Assembly: GCA_050304135.1 (NCBI GenBank)
Contig: JBNLDC010000008.1
Coordinates: 196,248-260,247 of the forward strand
DNA: 64,000 bases
Origin: JAFGNB01 sp050304135
GTDB taxonomy: Bacteria > Fibrobacterota > Chitinivibrionia > Chitinivibrionales > Chitinispirillaceae
Direction of reading: 5' to 3'
In this document: one piece after another, positions 1 to 8,135 of the stretch
Layout: each line of letters starts with the position of its first letter
Numbering within the stretch: the first letter of the stretch is position 1
Made by a program: the position numbers and the translations under genes
The notes under the pieces: model-generated
Seen by the model: the letters and a program-made list of their open reading frames with translations, nothing else
Databases searched by the model: none
What the model was told of the DNA's origin: nothing

Positions 1-1753
1 GAACTGTCCGGAATCCGATTGTCGCGTCTGATGAACCGGGAGCCAGTGACGCTCTGCTTCCCGCCTGAGCAAAATAAAGCGAATGGTTCCACGAGCCACC
101 GCGGATCACTCTCGTTATCCCTGCCGGTGGTCCCATAGGATCAACCCGCTCGGATGCCTCGTAGTAGCCCCCGTCAAACCAGTCCTGGCACCACTCCCAC
201 ACATTCCCCGCAATATCATACAGCCCCCAGCGATTGGGAAGCTTTGAGCCGACCGGGTGTGCCGCACCGGAACTGTTATCTTTTGTCCAGGCATACGAGA
301 CGGCCTCCGTCATATCGTTCCCCCAGAAAAAGAGAGTCAGCGAATCGGCTTTACAGGCAAACTCCCACTGCGCTTCGGTGGGAAGACGATAGCCATTCGC
401 CTCTTTTGAAATGGTCAACCCTTCCAGAACACTCTTTTTCCCGGTTGCACCCTGCTGTGCAGTATAGCTATACACGGTATCTTTTCCATCCGCCTTGCTG
501 CGGGCATTGCAGTAGAGCAGCGCATCGAACCATGAAATAGTTACCACCGGCAGATCCGGTGAGGCTCCTCCGGCAAGATCCACACCGGTTACCGCGGCAA
601 AGTCACCAAAAGTCACCTCGGTGGAATCCATCCAGAAATGCGAACTGAAACAGACCTGGTGAATCGGTTCTTCCGTTGTGCTGAATCCGCTCTGCCCCAT
701 TCCGAAACAGGTTCCGCGTGCCCGCACGAGCGCCATGCCGCTCGGCGCTTTAGGTGGCGGAGCCGTTGTGAAGATTCCCGATGCAAAGGCGGTATCTCCA
801 AAGAGATCTTTTACCAGAAGTGTCCACTGGTACTCGGTGGAAGCCACAATTCCCGAGAGTTTTACCGATGCATTTTCGCCTTCATAAAAAACCGCCGTAT
901 CTTCCGGTGAGGTCCCGCAGAAAAACGAGTAGGTGAGCTCATCGCTCTGGTCCGGATCATCCGCGGTAAAAGAACAGACTATTTCCCCGGTACCTTCAAC
1001 AATGTCAAAAAAAGTGAACGCGGCGATTTTCCCTTCTCCCGGATCCGTCACCCGGGCATTTTTGGGCCTCCGGTTGAAAATAAGATTGAAGGTATCGAAA
1101 GCCATCAGACCATCATCATCACGTGCAGCCCACCGTATCCGCAGGGTACCGCCTTCCGGGTTTTTAAAGGCGACCGTAACACCGTTATCCCCCGAAGCAC
1201 TGTCATCCCATCCCGACGGACCGGTACCCCAGAAATAGGAGGTGATTGTACCGTTTGAATCCGTAGCCGAAAAAGATCGTTCAATTTCCGCGAGCTGATT
1301 TACCGAGGTATCCTGCAGTTTTTCGGAAAGGACCGGATAACAACTGCGAACCTGAACCGTAAAGCGTTTCTCTTTTGAAACCATTTCCCATTGATTCACC
1401 GCACTGACGGCAACCGTGTGGGTTCCGGTATCACCCACCGCCCAAGCCTTGTCAAGTATTCCCTTTTTTGTTGTAATGGAGGTATCACCGTTATCGAATG
1501 ACCAGTGATAGGCAACAACTTCCGCATTGACCGAAGAGGCGGATGCAACCATCGTGAGCGTATCATTGATAATTATAACGGTATCCGGTGGATCGGATTC
1601 CAGTACCGGCGGTTCTGCAGGCCTCGTCCCGGTCAGATCATACGGATTGTTCCATTCACGTTCAGAGCTGACCCATGAGCAGCCGGTAACCAGCAGCAGA
1701 AGCAGCATGACGGCACCGGTAGTACGTTGATAAAATGAGTACATGTTTTTCAT
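1..1753 (-). CDS. Lipoprotein with PKD-like domains and a formylglycine-generating-enzyme (sulfatase-modifying factor) domain, 3' end cut by window
   Basis: An open frame runs without a stop from the ATG at 1753 to the left window edge (at least 584 codons), so the C-terminus is missing. An alternative ATG lies at 1744. The N-terminus is a lipoprotein signal with lipobox LVTGC near residue 24. The next ~300 residues are beta-rich, PKD/Ig-like (motifs such as YHWSFDNGDTS and VNQWEM). From about residue 340 it has the FGE-sulfatase fold: GMALVRARGTCFGMGQSG, HFWMDSTEVTFGDF, YRLPTEAQWEFACK, LYDIAGNVWEWCQDWFDGG, RVIRGGSWNHS and TIGFRTV. In many lipoproteins this domain is a non-enzymatic, C-type-lectin-like module, so catalytic oxidation of sulfatase cysteine should not be assumed. 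It probably sits at the outer surface. A PEGA-domain gene lies 47 bases upstream on the same strand, so co-transcription is likely. Confidence 0.85.
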   Translation of the reverse strand, partial: MKNMYSFYQRTTGAVMLLLLLVTGCSWVSSEREWNNPYDLTGTRPAEPPVLESDPPDTVIIINDTLTMVASASSVNAEVVAYHWSFDNGDTSITTKKGILDKAWAVGDTGTHTVAVSAVNQWEMVSKEKRFTVQVRSCYPVLSEKLQDTSVNQLAEIERSFSATDSNGTITSYFWGTGPSGWDDSASGDNGVTVAFKNPEGGTLRIRWAARDDDGLMAFDTFNLIFNRRPKNARVTDPGEGKIAAFTFFDIVEGTGEIVCSFTADDPDQSDELTYSFFCGTSPEDTAVFYEGENASVKLSGIVASTEYQWTLLVKDLFGDTAFASGIFTTAPPPKAPSGMALVRARGTCFGMGQSGFSTTEEPIHQVCFSSHFWMDSTEVTFGDFAAVTGVDLAGGASPDLPVVTISWFDALLYCNARSKADGKDTVYSYTAQQGATGKKSVLEGLTISKEANGYRLPTEAQWEFACKADSLTLFFWGNDMTEAVSYAWTKDNSSGAAHPVGSKLPNRWGLYDIAGNVWEWCQDWFDGGYYEASERVDPMGPPAGITRVIRGGSWNHSLYFAQAGSRASLAPGSSDATIGFRTV

Positions 1754-1800
1754 ATTCCTGTTCTGAATCCTTCGGTGCACCAAGGTGACCTTCGCAGCGC

Positions 1801-2643
1801 TTAAAAAACGAGCGACAGATAAAATCCGGCCAGACATGCTCCCACAACCCCGAAGAGCGCGTTCCGGTAGAGAATTGGTCGTTCCGCCTGTTCCCTGTTG
1901 GAAAGATACTGCCGTTTTGCCGCCTGACATTCAGCGTTGGAACGGGCCGCATCATACGCCTCGGATGCCCGCTGCGCATCCTCAAGATGCTGATACGCCC
2001 TGTAATCAAAATACCCGCCCGCAATCAGAGCCACACACCCCACACCGCCAAACAGCGTACTTTGAATCACCTGCCGTTTGTGGCGCATTGCCCTTTTCAC
2101 CGCCGCCAGAGAATCTTTTACCGCCTGCGTCTGTTCAAGAGTAAATGAATGAACCTTCGAAGAATCAATTGACAAGTTCAGTCGACGGATCACCGGAATA
2201 TAGCCCGGTCGGGTAATCATGATCGACACATCACCCGGGTTCATGAAACGGTCAAGAAAGGGAGTTGTACCAACCAGCGTACCGTTAATGGAAAGGACCG
2301 CACCGGCGGGCTCGGTATTGACATGCAGGAGAGCGCACTTCCCGATACATTCCACCGGAATGATCTGTTCCTCAGTGCTCTTCAGAAGAAAAAACGTTGA
2401 AAACACCACGACCCGCCGCTGCTTGATCTCAAACAACACCGGACCGGCATCAACGGTAAACCCCCCGCGTTCATCGGGAACCTGCTCCAGGCCGTTGATG
2501 TAGAATACCGCACTATCGGGAAGTGCAGTGAGGGTAACCCGCCCGGTGTCGGCAACGGCAGCGCTTGAATCGGTCGAAGCTACCGAAGGAAAAAACAGTA
2601 ACAGCAGAAACACAATGGTGCAATGATACATGGTACTTTTCAC
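1801..2643 (-). CDS. PEGA-domain membrane/secreted protein
   Basis: 280 residues. The N-terminus is a signal peptide (MYHCTIVFLLLLFFPSVAS; a second ATG follows the first by 4 codons). A first PEGA-like beta-sandwich (VTLTALPDSAVFYINGLEQV) is followed by a clear PEGA repeat around residues 105-170 (LHVNTEPAGAVLSINGTLVG, then TPFLDRF and RPGYIPVIRRLNL). A charged helix follows, then a hydrophobic segment (STLFGGVGCVALIAGGYF), a coiled helical stretch (EDAQRASEAYDAARSNAEC) and a final hydrophobic segment (FGVVGACLAGFYLSLVF). PEGA domains are surface or cell-wall associated modules without a defined enzymatic role. It is transcribed toward the FGE-domain lipoprotein and probably shares its transcript. 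The precise function is unknown. Confidence 0.8.
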   Translation of the reverse strand: MKSTMYHCTIVFLLLLFFPSVASTDSSAAVADTGRVTLTALPDSAVFYINGLEQVPDERGGFTVDAGPVLFEIKQRRVVVFSTFFLLKSTEEQIIPVECIGKCALLHVNTEPAGAVLSINGTLVGTTPFLDRFMNPGDVSIMITRPGYIPVIRRLNLSIDSSKVHSFTLEQTQAVKDSLAAVKRAMRHKRQVIQSTLFGGVGCVALIAGGYFDYRAYQHLEDAQRASEAYDAARSNAECQAAKRQYLSNREQAERPILYRNALFGVVGACLAGFYLSLVF

Positions 2644-2759
2644 GAAACAGATATCCTCTCGATTACCTCGAACCTCGGAAATTGAAGATAGTGCCGGGTA
2701 ACACGACCGTATTTCTTTTCACCCGTTTAATCAGTCTCACCGTGAACCGAACAAGGTGT

Positions 2760-4262
2760 TCAGGGTGTTTTGCTATTGTCTTCTCTGATGATATATACCC
2801 CTGGCGCCCTCGGAATCGTTTTCTGTCGGGCATCCGCGCGCGACGATGCAATCCCGGCCGGACCACTGCGACGTCCGAGAAGATCGAGTACCCCGTACCC
2901 GGTCCGCAACCGCATATCGGAAGCCCCCGTTTTCCCGTGGTGTCCGTTCCCGGTAACAATCCGGAGAGAATAACCGGCCGGTCGCTGTCGGACAATCCGC
3001 TTCGGAAGCGTTTTTGCCGATGCGATATACTTTTCAACAAGATGAATGTTATCAAGATACAGTTCACCGGCAGCCTGTCCGCAGTTGAAGGCGACCCGTG
3101 CGGTAGAATCACTCGGTGCGTCCATCACGAAATCTATCGAGAAACGCTTCTGTTCGGTAGAAAGGGAAATTGTCTGCATTGCCGAATCAGAATAAAGGGT
3201 GAAGGGTTCATGATCCATTCCTATATTCACCTCGATTTCGGTTACCGCGCCCGCGGCGGCGGTAAAGGTCAGACGATACTGCTGACCATTGACAAGAGGT
3301 ATCCCGTTCTGCGTCAGTTGAATCTGCCACGGCTCCGAAGCGGCACTGTCGATGATGATATGGTAGCGGCTATCGTCGGTAATCGTGTCGCTGGCCAACC
3401 CACCGTAGAGACCGAGATTCCAGAATGTCTCATCGGTAAAATTTCCGTTTTTCACCAGATCCATTGACGGAGCAAGTTCGAATACACCATCGCTTTCTCC
3501 GAAAATCTCTCCACCGTCCACACTCTTCAACCTGATCAGACACCAGGGAGAGTACTCCGCCGCCGGCACCCAGGTAAACGTCCCTGAATCAGCCGGTGCT
3601 TCTCCCACCTTCTTCCACGTACTTCCGTTGTCTTCCGACAATTCAACGGTGAGACTTCCAGTAATATTGATACTTGACCATTCAAGCGTGTAGGGTATGC
3701 CGGAATAGATCACCTCTCCGGAAAGCGCATTTTTCATTGAAAGCACTTTACCGGTGAATTCAATGAGTCTGACCTCACTGATGGAAATGGTTCCTCCCGC
3801 TTTTCCGCAGTTGAATTCCAGGCGGACATTCGTATCGGTCGGCTGTGTCATGACGAATGTTTTTTCAAAGTTATAGATCTGCGGTGAAATGCTGAGCGTA
3901 TCCCTGCCCGAATAAGAGGCGTAAGCACCGCCATCCTGCGAAAGGCTCAGCTCAATTGTCCGTTCGATGGTGGCGGCAACGGAACAGGAGAAGGTATAAG
4001 CGGTTCCTGAATCAAGGGAAATTCCCGGCTGGGTGAACTGAATCGACCAGACTTCGGTTCCCGGCTCGCTGATCGCGATAACATAAGTGCCGTTGTCAAT
4101 CGTCCCGGTCGCCTGCCCCTGATTATACTGACCGAGATCATTCCATCCCGACGAATCGGTGAAATCGCCATTGACAATCAGATTCTCCTTAGCGGAACTC
4201 TGAACAAACGGTAGAAGCAGAAAAAGCACTCCATACCACCTGTTGTGTCTGCAAAGCTTCAT
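2760..4262 (-). CDS. Secreted protein with two CBM-like (CenC-type) domains, an Ig-like domain and a C-terminal sorting-type module
   Basis: 500 residues. The start at 4262 is chosen because it opens a clean signal peptide (MKLCRHNRWYGVLFLLLPF, cleavage near SSA) and has AGGG five bases upstream; the frame is open further upstream without support. Two similar galactose-binding-like modules each begin with NGDF/NGNF and end in a NCGKAGG/NCGQAAG motif: ENLIVNGDFTDSSGWNDLG and MDLVKNGNFTDETFWNLGL. This is typical of carbohydrate-binding CBM4/9/CenC domains. Between them is an Ig-like sandwich (YTLEWSSINITGSLTVELSE) like those of Kre9/KNH-type proteins. The end (YGVLDLLGRRSG...PRAPGVYIIRED) resembles the C-terminal secretion/sorting domains of Fibrobacterota and Bacteroidota. 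It probably binds polysaccharide outside the cell. No catalytic domain is seen. Confidence 0.8.
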   Translation of the reverse strand: MKLCRHNRWYGVLFLLLPFVQSSAKENLIVNGDFTDSSGWNDLGQYNQGQATGTIDNGTYVIAISEPGTEVWSIQFTQPGISLDSGTAYTFSCSVAATIERTIELSLSQDGGAYASYSGRDTLSISPQIYNFEKTFVMTQPTDTNVRLEFNCGKAGGTISISEVRLIEFTGKVLSMKNALSGEVIYSGIPYTLEWSSINITGSLTVELSEDNGSTWKKVGEAPADSGTFTWVPAAEYSPWCLIRLKSVDGGEIFGESDGVFELAPSMDLVKNGNFTDETFWNLGLYGGLASDTITDDSRYHIIIDSAASEPWQIQLTQNGIPLVNGQQYRLTFTAAAGAVTEIEVNIGMDHEPFTLYSDSAMQTISLSTEQKRFSIDFVMDAPSDSTARVAFNCGQAAGELYLDNIHLVEKYIASAKTLPKRIVRQRPAGYSLRIVTGNGHHGKTGASDMRLRTGYGVLDLLGRRSGPAGIASSRADARQKTIPRAPGVYIIREDNSKTP

Positions 4263-5022
4263 GTATACCCTTTCACACGGAACCGAAACCATCTTCACCG
4301 GAGAGATGTGCCACAGGAAAGTACCGCGACACGTAACCGGCAGTATCACCACCGACAAGGTTATTCTGGTTGTTCACTGCACTCCGCAGCAGTTCTTACT
4401 GCCCAAAAAAAACCGGAGGTGAATCCTGACGGATCACCGGCGGGTGCCGGTCGCGGATCAGAGAAACGGATCCGACAAAGCACAGTCATGCAGTTGTAAA
4501 TTGTATTCCGGATCAGTACTAATATACAAGGGAGCAGCCCGATGGGGAAAGACGAACGACCGGGAGCCGTTTCCGGTACCGGAAAAGCTTATTCACGCGG
4601 TTTCCGTTGCTCGCTTCAGTACTTCGCCGACACCCCTCTCTGCGGCTTAACCGTTTCAGCAGCTTGTTTCCCGGCGGATGCCACGCTCGGTTTAGGCTGA
4701 GGACGCAGCAGCTCTCGGGAGCCGATACCAATCCGATAACCGCAGTTACTTTCCGGAAACAAATGAACTACCCCGCAGTAGAACTGCGAGGTATCAAAAC
4801 CTTTTAAAAGAATAAATAAGGAACCGAAGCAAAGCTTCGAGGAATTAAACCTCACTTGAGATTAAAATTGATCAATAGTACAAAAAAAATATATTTTTAA
4901 ACGTATACACTTTGTAGCAGTTTTTCGCATTTCCGATCAATAATTGTTTTCTGCAACAATTACTTTAATGTCTTTATTGATTCCGGATATGTACTCCAGC
5001 TGGTACCGATAAGGATTATGTC
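4263..5022. other. 760-base intergenic stretch with promoters and hairpin repeats
   Basis: No credible gene is seen. The left part must hold the promoter of the minus-strand CBM gene. The right part is AT-rich (about 4855-4985) and precedes the plus-strand cassette. Two related hairpin repeats lie at 4774-4801 and 4825-4851. Short open frames here lack ribosome-binding sites and family resemblance. Confidence 0.6.
4774..4851. repeat. Two-copy extragenic hairpin repeat
   Basis: Each unit is a 6-bp perfect stem with a 3-base loop followed by a shared tail. Unit 1 is CGCAGT-AGA-ACTGCG (4774-4788) then AGGTATCAAAACC (4789-4801). Unit 2 is CGAAGC-AAA-GCTTCG (4825-4839) then AGGAATTAAACC (4840-4851). 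The stems differ in sequence but are compensated, and the tails are nearly the same. That is the pattern of a REP-like or RNA-structured repeat, not chance. Confidence 0.55.
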
Positions 5023-5814
5023 GTGAATTACTCCCCTGAAAAACTTCCCGGCGCAGCTCAAAGACAAGACGATGAGCACTTCATCCCGGTGAAAAATATC
5101 AATTCGTTTCTTGATTCAGATGAGGTGTTCACTTTTTCTGAGCACAACGGCGATGATTCGGCTGAAACACTTGTAACTTTTGAAGTAATCCGTAAACCGG
5201 AAGCGATTGAAAACAAAGCAAAAAGCAATCCACCGGAACCTGCCGCCCATCTACCCGAAGCATTATCCATGGCACCCCCGGATACGACCGACACGCCGGC
5301 TGGAACCACCGGGTCTCTCTCGGACACCAAAGATTTTCACTTCACCGTTGAACTTCCAGGGAAAGTACCTCCAACGGTACCGAACCGCACTCCCGGCAGG
5401 GAAAACCGGGAAATGTATTACCTCGAAATACCTTCAGTGCATTATGCGAACGATTCTCGTGATGAATACGATGTGGAAACCATGGTGGATATTGACCTGA
5501 AAGCCAGCACGAGACTTTCTGATACCACCGTCGATTTTGATATCAACACTGCACCGGCGGCAAACCCGCCAGGCGCTGTCAAGCAAGAATCGGAACCCTT
5601 CTTATCATCCGACTCGATTGAAGTCGGAATAGACGAAGTATTAACAACTCTTGTTACCCGTGAACCGTTTCTTTCAGAAATAGCATTATTTTCTTTGCTT
5701 AAAGATGAACTACCCTGTAATTTTAATCTCTCACGTCGGGTGTTCAGAACACATCTTCGAAAAAACGGACTTGATACCGGGTATAAGCGGTTTCGGGCAT
5801 ACATTACAGGATAA
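5023..5814 (+). CDS. Uncharacterised acidic protein sharing the C-terminal domain of the downstream STAS protein
   Basis: 263 residues with a GTG start; AAGGA at 5011-5015 lies 7 bases upstream, and the nearby ATG at 5018 stops at once. The first ~200 residues are acidic, rich in Pro/Thr/Glu and probably largely disordered, with short recurring motifs such as AETLVTFEV and VETMVDIDL. The last ~55 residues form a compact, basic, winged-helix-like unit (IALFSLLKDELPCNF then LRKNGLDTGYKRFRAY). This matches the last ~55 residues of the STAS protein two genes downstream (LKEMNLDTKLKQTRYY). The next gene starts 5 bases after the stop, so the cassette is probably one operon. No known family is recognised. 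It is probably cytoplasmic, and a signalling or adaptor role is inferred only from the STAS neighbour. Confidence 0.75.
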   Translation: MNYSPEKLPGAAQRQDDEHFIPVKNINSFLDSDEVFTFSEHNGDDSAETLVTFEVIRKPEAIENKAKSNPPEPAAHLPEALSMAPPDTTDTPAGTTGSLSDTKDFHFTVELPGKVPPTVPNRTPGRENREMYYLEIPSVHYANDSRDEYDVETMVDIDLKASTRLSDTTVDFDINTAPAANPPGAVKQESEPFLSSDSIEVGIDEVLTTLVTREPFLSEIALFSLLKDELPCNFNLSRRVFRTHLRKNGLDTGYKRFRAYITG

Positions 5815-5819
5815 GGTTT

Positions 5820-6221
5820 ATGAAAGAAACTCCTCTGGGACTTACCGGCAACTCCGCCCTTGATTTCTATACCACCGCCTACCAGTATCAGTACGAGAAA
5901 AACAACCTGAAAGAAGCCTGCCGGTTATACCGGGAGATTATCAGACATTTTCCTGACTCGAACGAAAGCGCCTATGCGGTGGTGCAACTCGAAAAAATCG
6001 GCGCCCAGGAAGCTCTTACATCGCTGCAGGGAGGTTCTCTGCAGAAAATCTTACCCTATGCCGCCGTACTGTTGAGCCTGTTTGCGCTTATCATTGCCGG
6101 TATCGCACTCCTTTTGGTACTGGAAAAAAACCACAATTCGATGTATAATCAACAGGAGCGTCACCTGGTCCTGATGATTGACCGCAGCGAAGACCAGTCT
6201 GCAATAAAAAGCGCTTCGTAG
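5820..6221 (+). CDS. Small single-pass membrane protein with a TPR-like N-terminus
   Basis: 133 residues. The N-terminal half resembles one tetratricopeptide unit (LDFYTTAYQYQYEKNNLKEA, CRLYREIIRHFPDSNESAYA), as in bacterial tetratricopeptide accessory proteins. One strong transmembrane helix follows (ILPYAAVLLSLFALIIAGIA, about residues 77-100), then a short hydrophilic tail. It sits 5 bases after the acidic protein and 78 bases before the STAS protein, so it may anchor that cassette to the membrane. No catalytic motif is seen and the function is unknown. Confidence 0.75.
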   Translation: MKETPLGLTGNSALDFYTTAYQYQYEKNNLKEACRLYREIIRHFPDSNESAYAVVQLEKIGAQEALTSLQGGSLQKILPYAAVLLSLFALIIAGIALLLVLEKNHNSMYNQQERHLVLMIDRSEDQSAIKSAS

Positions 6222-6299
6222 CGAAATGACTGTGTACGGCATCGGTCATTTGCCATAGGCCGAGAGTGAAACACCTATCCGGAATCAGACAACAAGGTT

Positions 6300-7496
6300 A
6301 TGCATCCAATAGAAAAATTTCACAAAATGGTCACCGCGGGAAATGTCCTGGGTCCTGAAGGTACATGGATATCGCAACACGAAGCGCTAAAAAGAAAAAA
6401 GACCCTCTTGGGTCGTCTGTTCTCCGGTGAAGTAGAGAAAAACGGAAAGTGGACCTCCATAAAAATTCCGCGAGCAAAGATTCAAGCCACCTCAGCGAAC
6501 ATTCCGAAACCCATTGAAGACGATGTAATCCATCTCAACCCTGCAGCCATTCCTGAAACAAAGCCCCTTCCACCTGCCTTCAAGGCCTCGGAACCGGAAA
6601 AAAAACAGGACGTGCCACCCTTCATCAGGCAAACACAACAGGAAACATCACCACCAGACCCAACAGTTGTTACTCAAAAAAGTTCTTCTGTTACGCCCGA
6701 AAAACCTGCTGAACCACCCCCAGCATCACCTGTTCCGCCGCCTCCACCGGAAACAAAACCTTTCGTGGCGGACGATCTGCTGGAACAGGAGGCACCCCCC
6801 GAACAGAAGACCAAATCAGGTGTATTTGAACGGGAAACCATTACCATCCGGACAATTCCCCTCGGTAAAGAGACGAGCCTCACGGTTTCAGAAACCCGTG
6901 CAGGCTCGGCGCTGGTTGCCGTCTGTTCCGTTCAGGGTTTCATTGATCAGTCAAATGCCGATGATTTCAATTCACAGCTTCTTTCAATGCTCGAATTCGG
7001 CGTACGTTATTTTGTGATCGACCTTGAACACACTACACTGGTCGGCAGTGCCGGCTGGGGGGTTTTCGCGGTCACGGCACGTTTTGTCAAAGCATCACAT
7101 GGTCATTTGATTATCTGCGGGATGAAAGAGGAGATTGAGGAGAGTTTCCGTTTGTTGCAGTTCAACGAAGTGATTGACTCACAAAAGACCATTTCCGATT
7201 GCCTTGAAGTTATCCAGTCCGTCATCGACACCCGGGACGCCGAGCCTGCAGCGGTTGACGAGGAGCGGGCGATTTTCCATAATTACGGAGAATCGTACGA
7301 GGATCTGCCCCTCCCCGAAAAGATAAAAACCATCATTGCAATAAACGGTCCACTGTCGCTGTTTAAAATAGCCGCTCAACTTAAAACCGAGCAGTTCGGT
7401 TCGCAGTCAATCAGTATCTTCAAGATATACATGCTTCTCAAAGAGATGAATCTGGATACGAAGCTGAAACAGACCCGCTATTACCGGTCCTGTTGA
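6300..7496 (+). CDS. STAS-domain protein with N-terminal EGTWI module, Pro-rich linker and C-terminal helical domain
   Basis: 398 residues. The N-terminal ~60 residues contain GPEGTWISQHEALKRKKTLL and LFSGEVEKNGKW, a module not assigned here. A long Pro/Glu/Lys-rich linker covers roughly residues 70-180. A STAS domain (anti-sigma-factor-antagonist fold) covers about 190-300: VAVCSVQGFIDQSNADDFNS, YFVIDLEHTTLVGSAGWGVF, HLIICGMKEEI. The serine of GSAGWG lies where SpoIIAA-type antagonists are phosphorylated, so a phospho-switch is plausible. The final ~55 residues match the C-terminus of the first gene in the cassette. No anti-sigma kinase is adjacent. The only PP2C-type phosphatase in the window is the LacI-sensor protein near 38 kb. 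Confidence 0.8.
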   Translation: MHPIEKFHKMVTAGNVLGPEGTWISQHEALKRKKTLLGRLFSGEVEKNGKWTSIKIPRAKIQATSANIPKPIEDDVIHLNPAAIPETKPLPPAFKASEPEKKQDVPPFIRQTQQETSPPDPTVVTQKSSSVTPEKPAEPPPASPVPPPPPETKPFVADDLLEQEAPPEQKTKSGVFERETITIRTIPLGKETSLTVSETRAGSALVAVCSVQGFIDQSNADDFNSQLLSMLEFGVRYFVIDLEHTTLVGSAGWGVFAVTARFVKASHGHLIICGMKEEIEESFRLLQFNEVIDSQKTISDCLEVIQSVIDTRDAEPAAVDEERAIFHNYGESYEDLPLPEKIKTIIAINGPLSLFKIAAQLKTEQFGSQSISIFKIYMLLKEMNLDTKLKQTRYYRSC

Positions 7497-7524
7497 ACTC
7501 ATCTACCCGGTGTGTACATTCCTG

Positions 7525-7576
7525 TTGACTTTTTTCCCGATTAAGAGTATCTTAATAGTACGAATCACGAACTATT
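7525..7576 (+). promoter_or_regulatory. Promoter with putative MarR autoregulatory operator
   Basis: TTGACT at 7525-7530 and TATCTT at 7548-7553 are separated by exactly 17 bases, a good sigma-70-type arrangement. Immediately downstream is an inverted repeat AATAGT (7554-7559), 11-base spacer, ACTATT (7571-7576), covering the expected transcription start. A second small palindrome CGAA-CTA-TTCG overlaps it (7568-7578). The marR-like gene starts at 7593, so the repeat is well placed for autorepression. Confidence 0.6.
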
Positions 7577-7592
7577 CGAAATAGAAACCATT

Positions 7593-8072
7593 ATGGTGTA
7601 CTCAGAGATAGTCGACCTGCTGCTCGACAATGTGAAAAAAATCCTTTTCCCTGAAGAGTGGATTAAAATTGATCTGACGCTCTCCAAACATGAACTGTTC
7701 ACCCTGATGCTTGTTGAACGAAAGGGAGAGATTACCATGTCGCAGATCGCGGCCTACGTTAATGTCTCGATGAGTACCGCCACCGGTATTGTTGACCGAC
7801 TGGTAAAAAACGGTTTCCTCGTGAGGAACCGCACTGAAACCGATCGACGGATCGTTATGATATCCCTCACGAAAAAGGCGGAAAAACTGATTGAAGAGAT
7901 TAAAACCATCGGCACCCGGTACATATCCCTCGTGGGCGATGCGCTCACTGCCGAAGAACGTGCCTTTATGTACTCAATTTTCATGAAAATTATTTCGGTT
8001 ATAAATAATGGTCAGCAGATTACTGAAAAATCGGATAATTCCGAAGAACTGCACCGGGTAGAAATTGAGTAA
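7593..8072 (+). CDS. MarR-family transcriptional regulator
   Basis: 159 residues, typical of the family. The winged helix-turn-helix is at about residues 45-110: ELFTLMLVERKGEITMSQIA, NVSMSTATGIVDRLVKNGFL and the wing RTETDRRIVMISLTKKAEKL. Flanking N- and C-terminal helices would form the dimer interface. MarR proteins are dimeric repressors that release palindromic DNA when they bind a small ligand or are oxidised. The inverted repeat between the -10 element and the start codon is a candidate operator. The ArsA-type ATPase gene lies 63 bases downstream on the same strand and is the obvious regulatory target. The ligand cannot be read from sequence. Confidence 0.9.
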   Translation: MVYSEIVDLLLDNVKKILFPEEWIKIDLTLSKHELFTLMLVERKGEITMSQIAAYVNVSMSTATGIVDRLVKNGFLVRNRTETDRRIVMISLTKKAEKLIEEIKTIGTRYISLVGDALTAEERAFMYSIFMKIISVINNGQQITEKSDNSEELHRVEIE

Positions 8073-8135
8073 TTTTTTTTACCATTTATTTCGATATACG
8101 AATTATTTGAATGTAGTATTAATAAAGGAGGTTCT

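Noticed and set aside
2565..3467. 300-aa plus-strand open frame
   Set aside because: It is antisense to the CBM protein and the start of the PEGA gene, with no family resemblance or ribosome-binding site.
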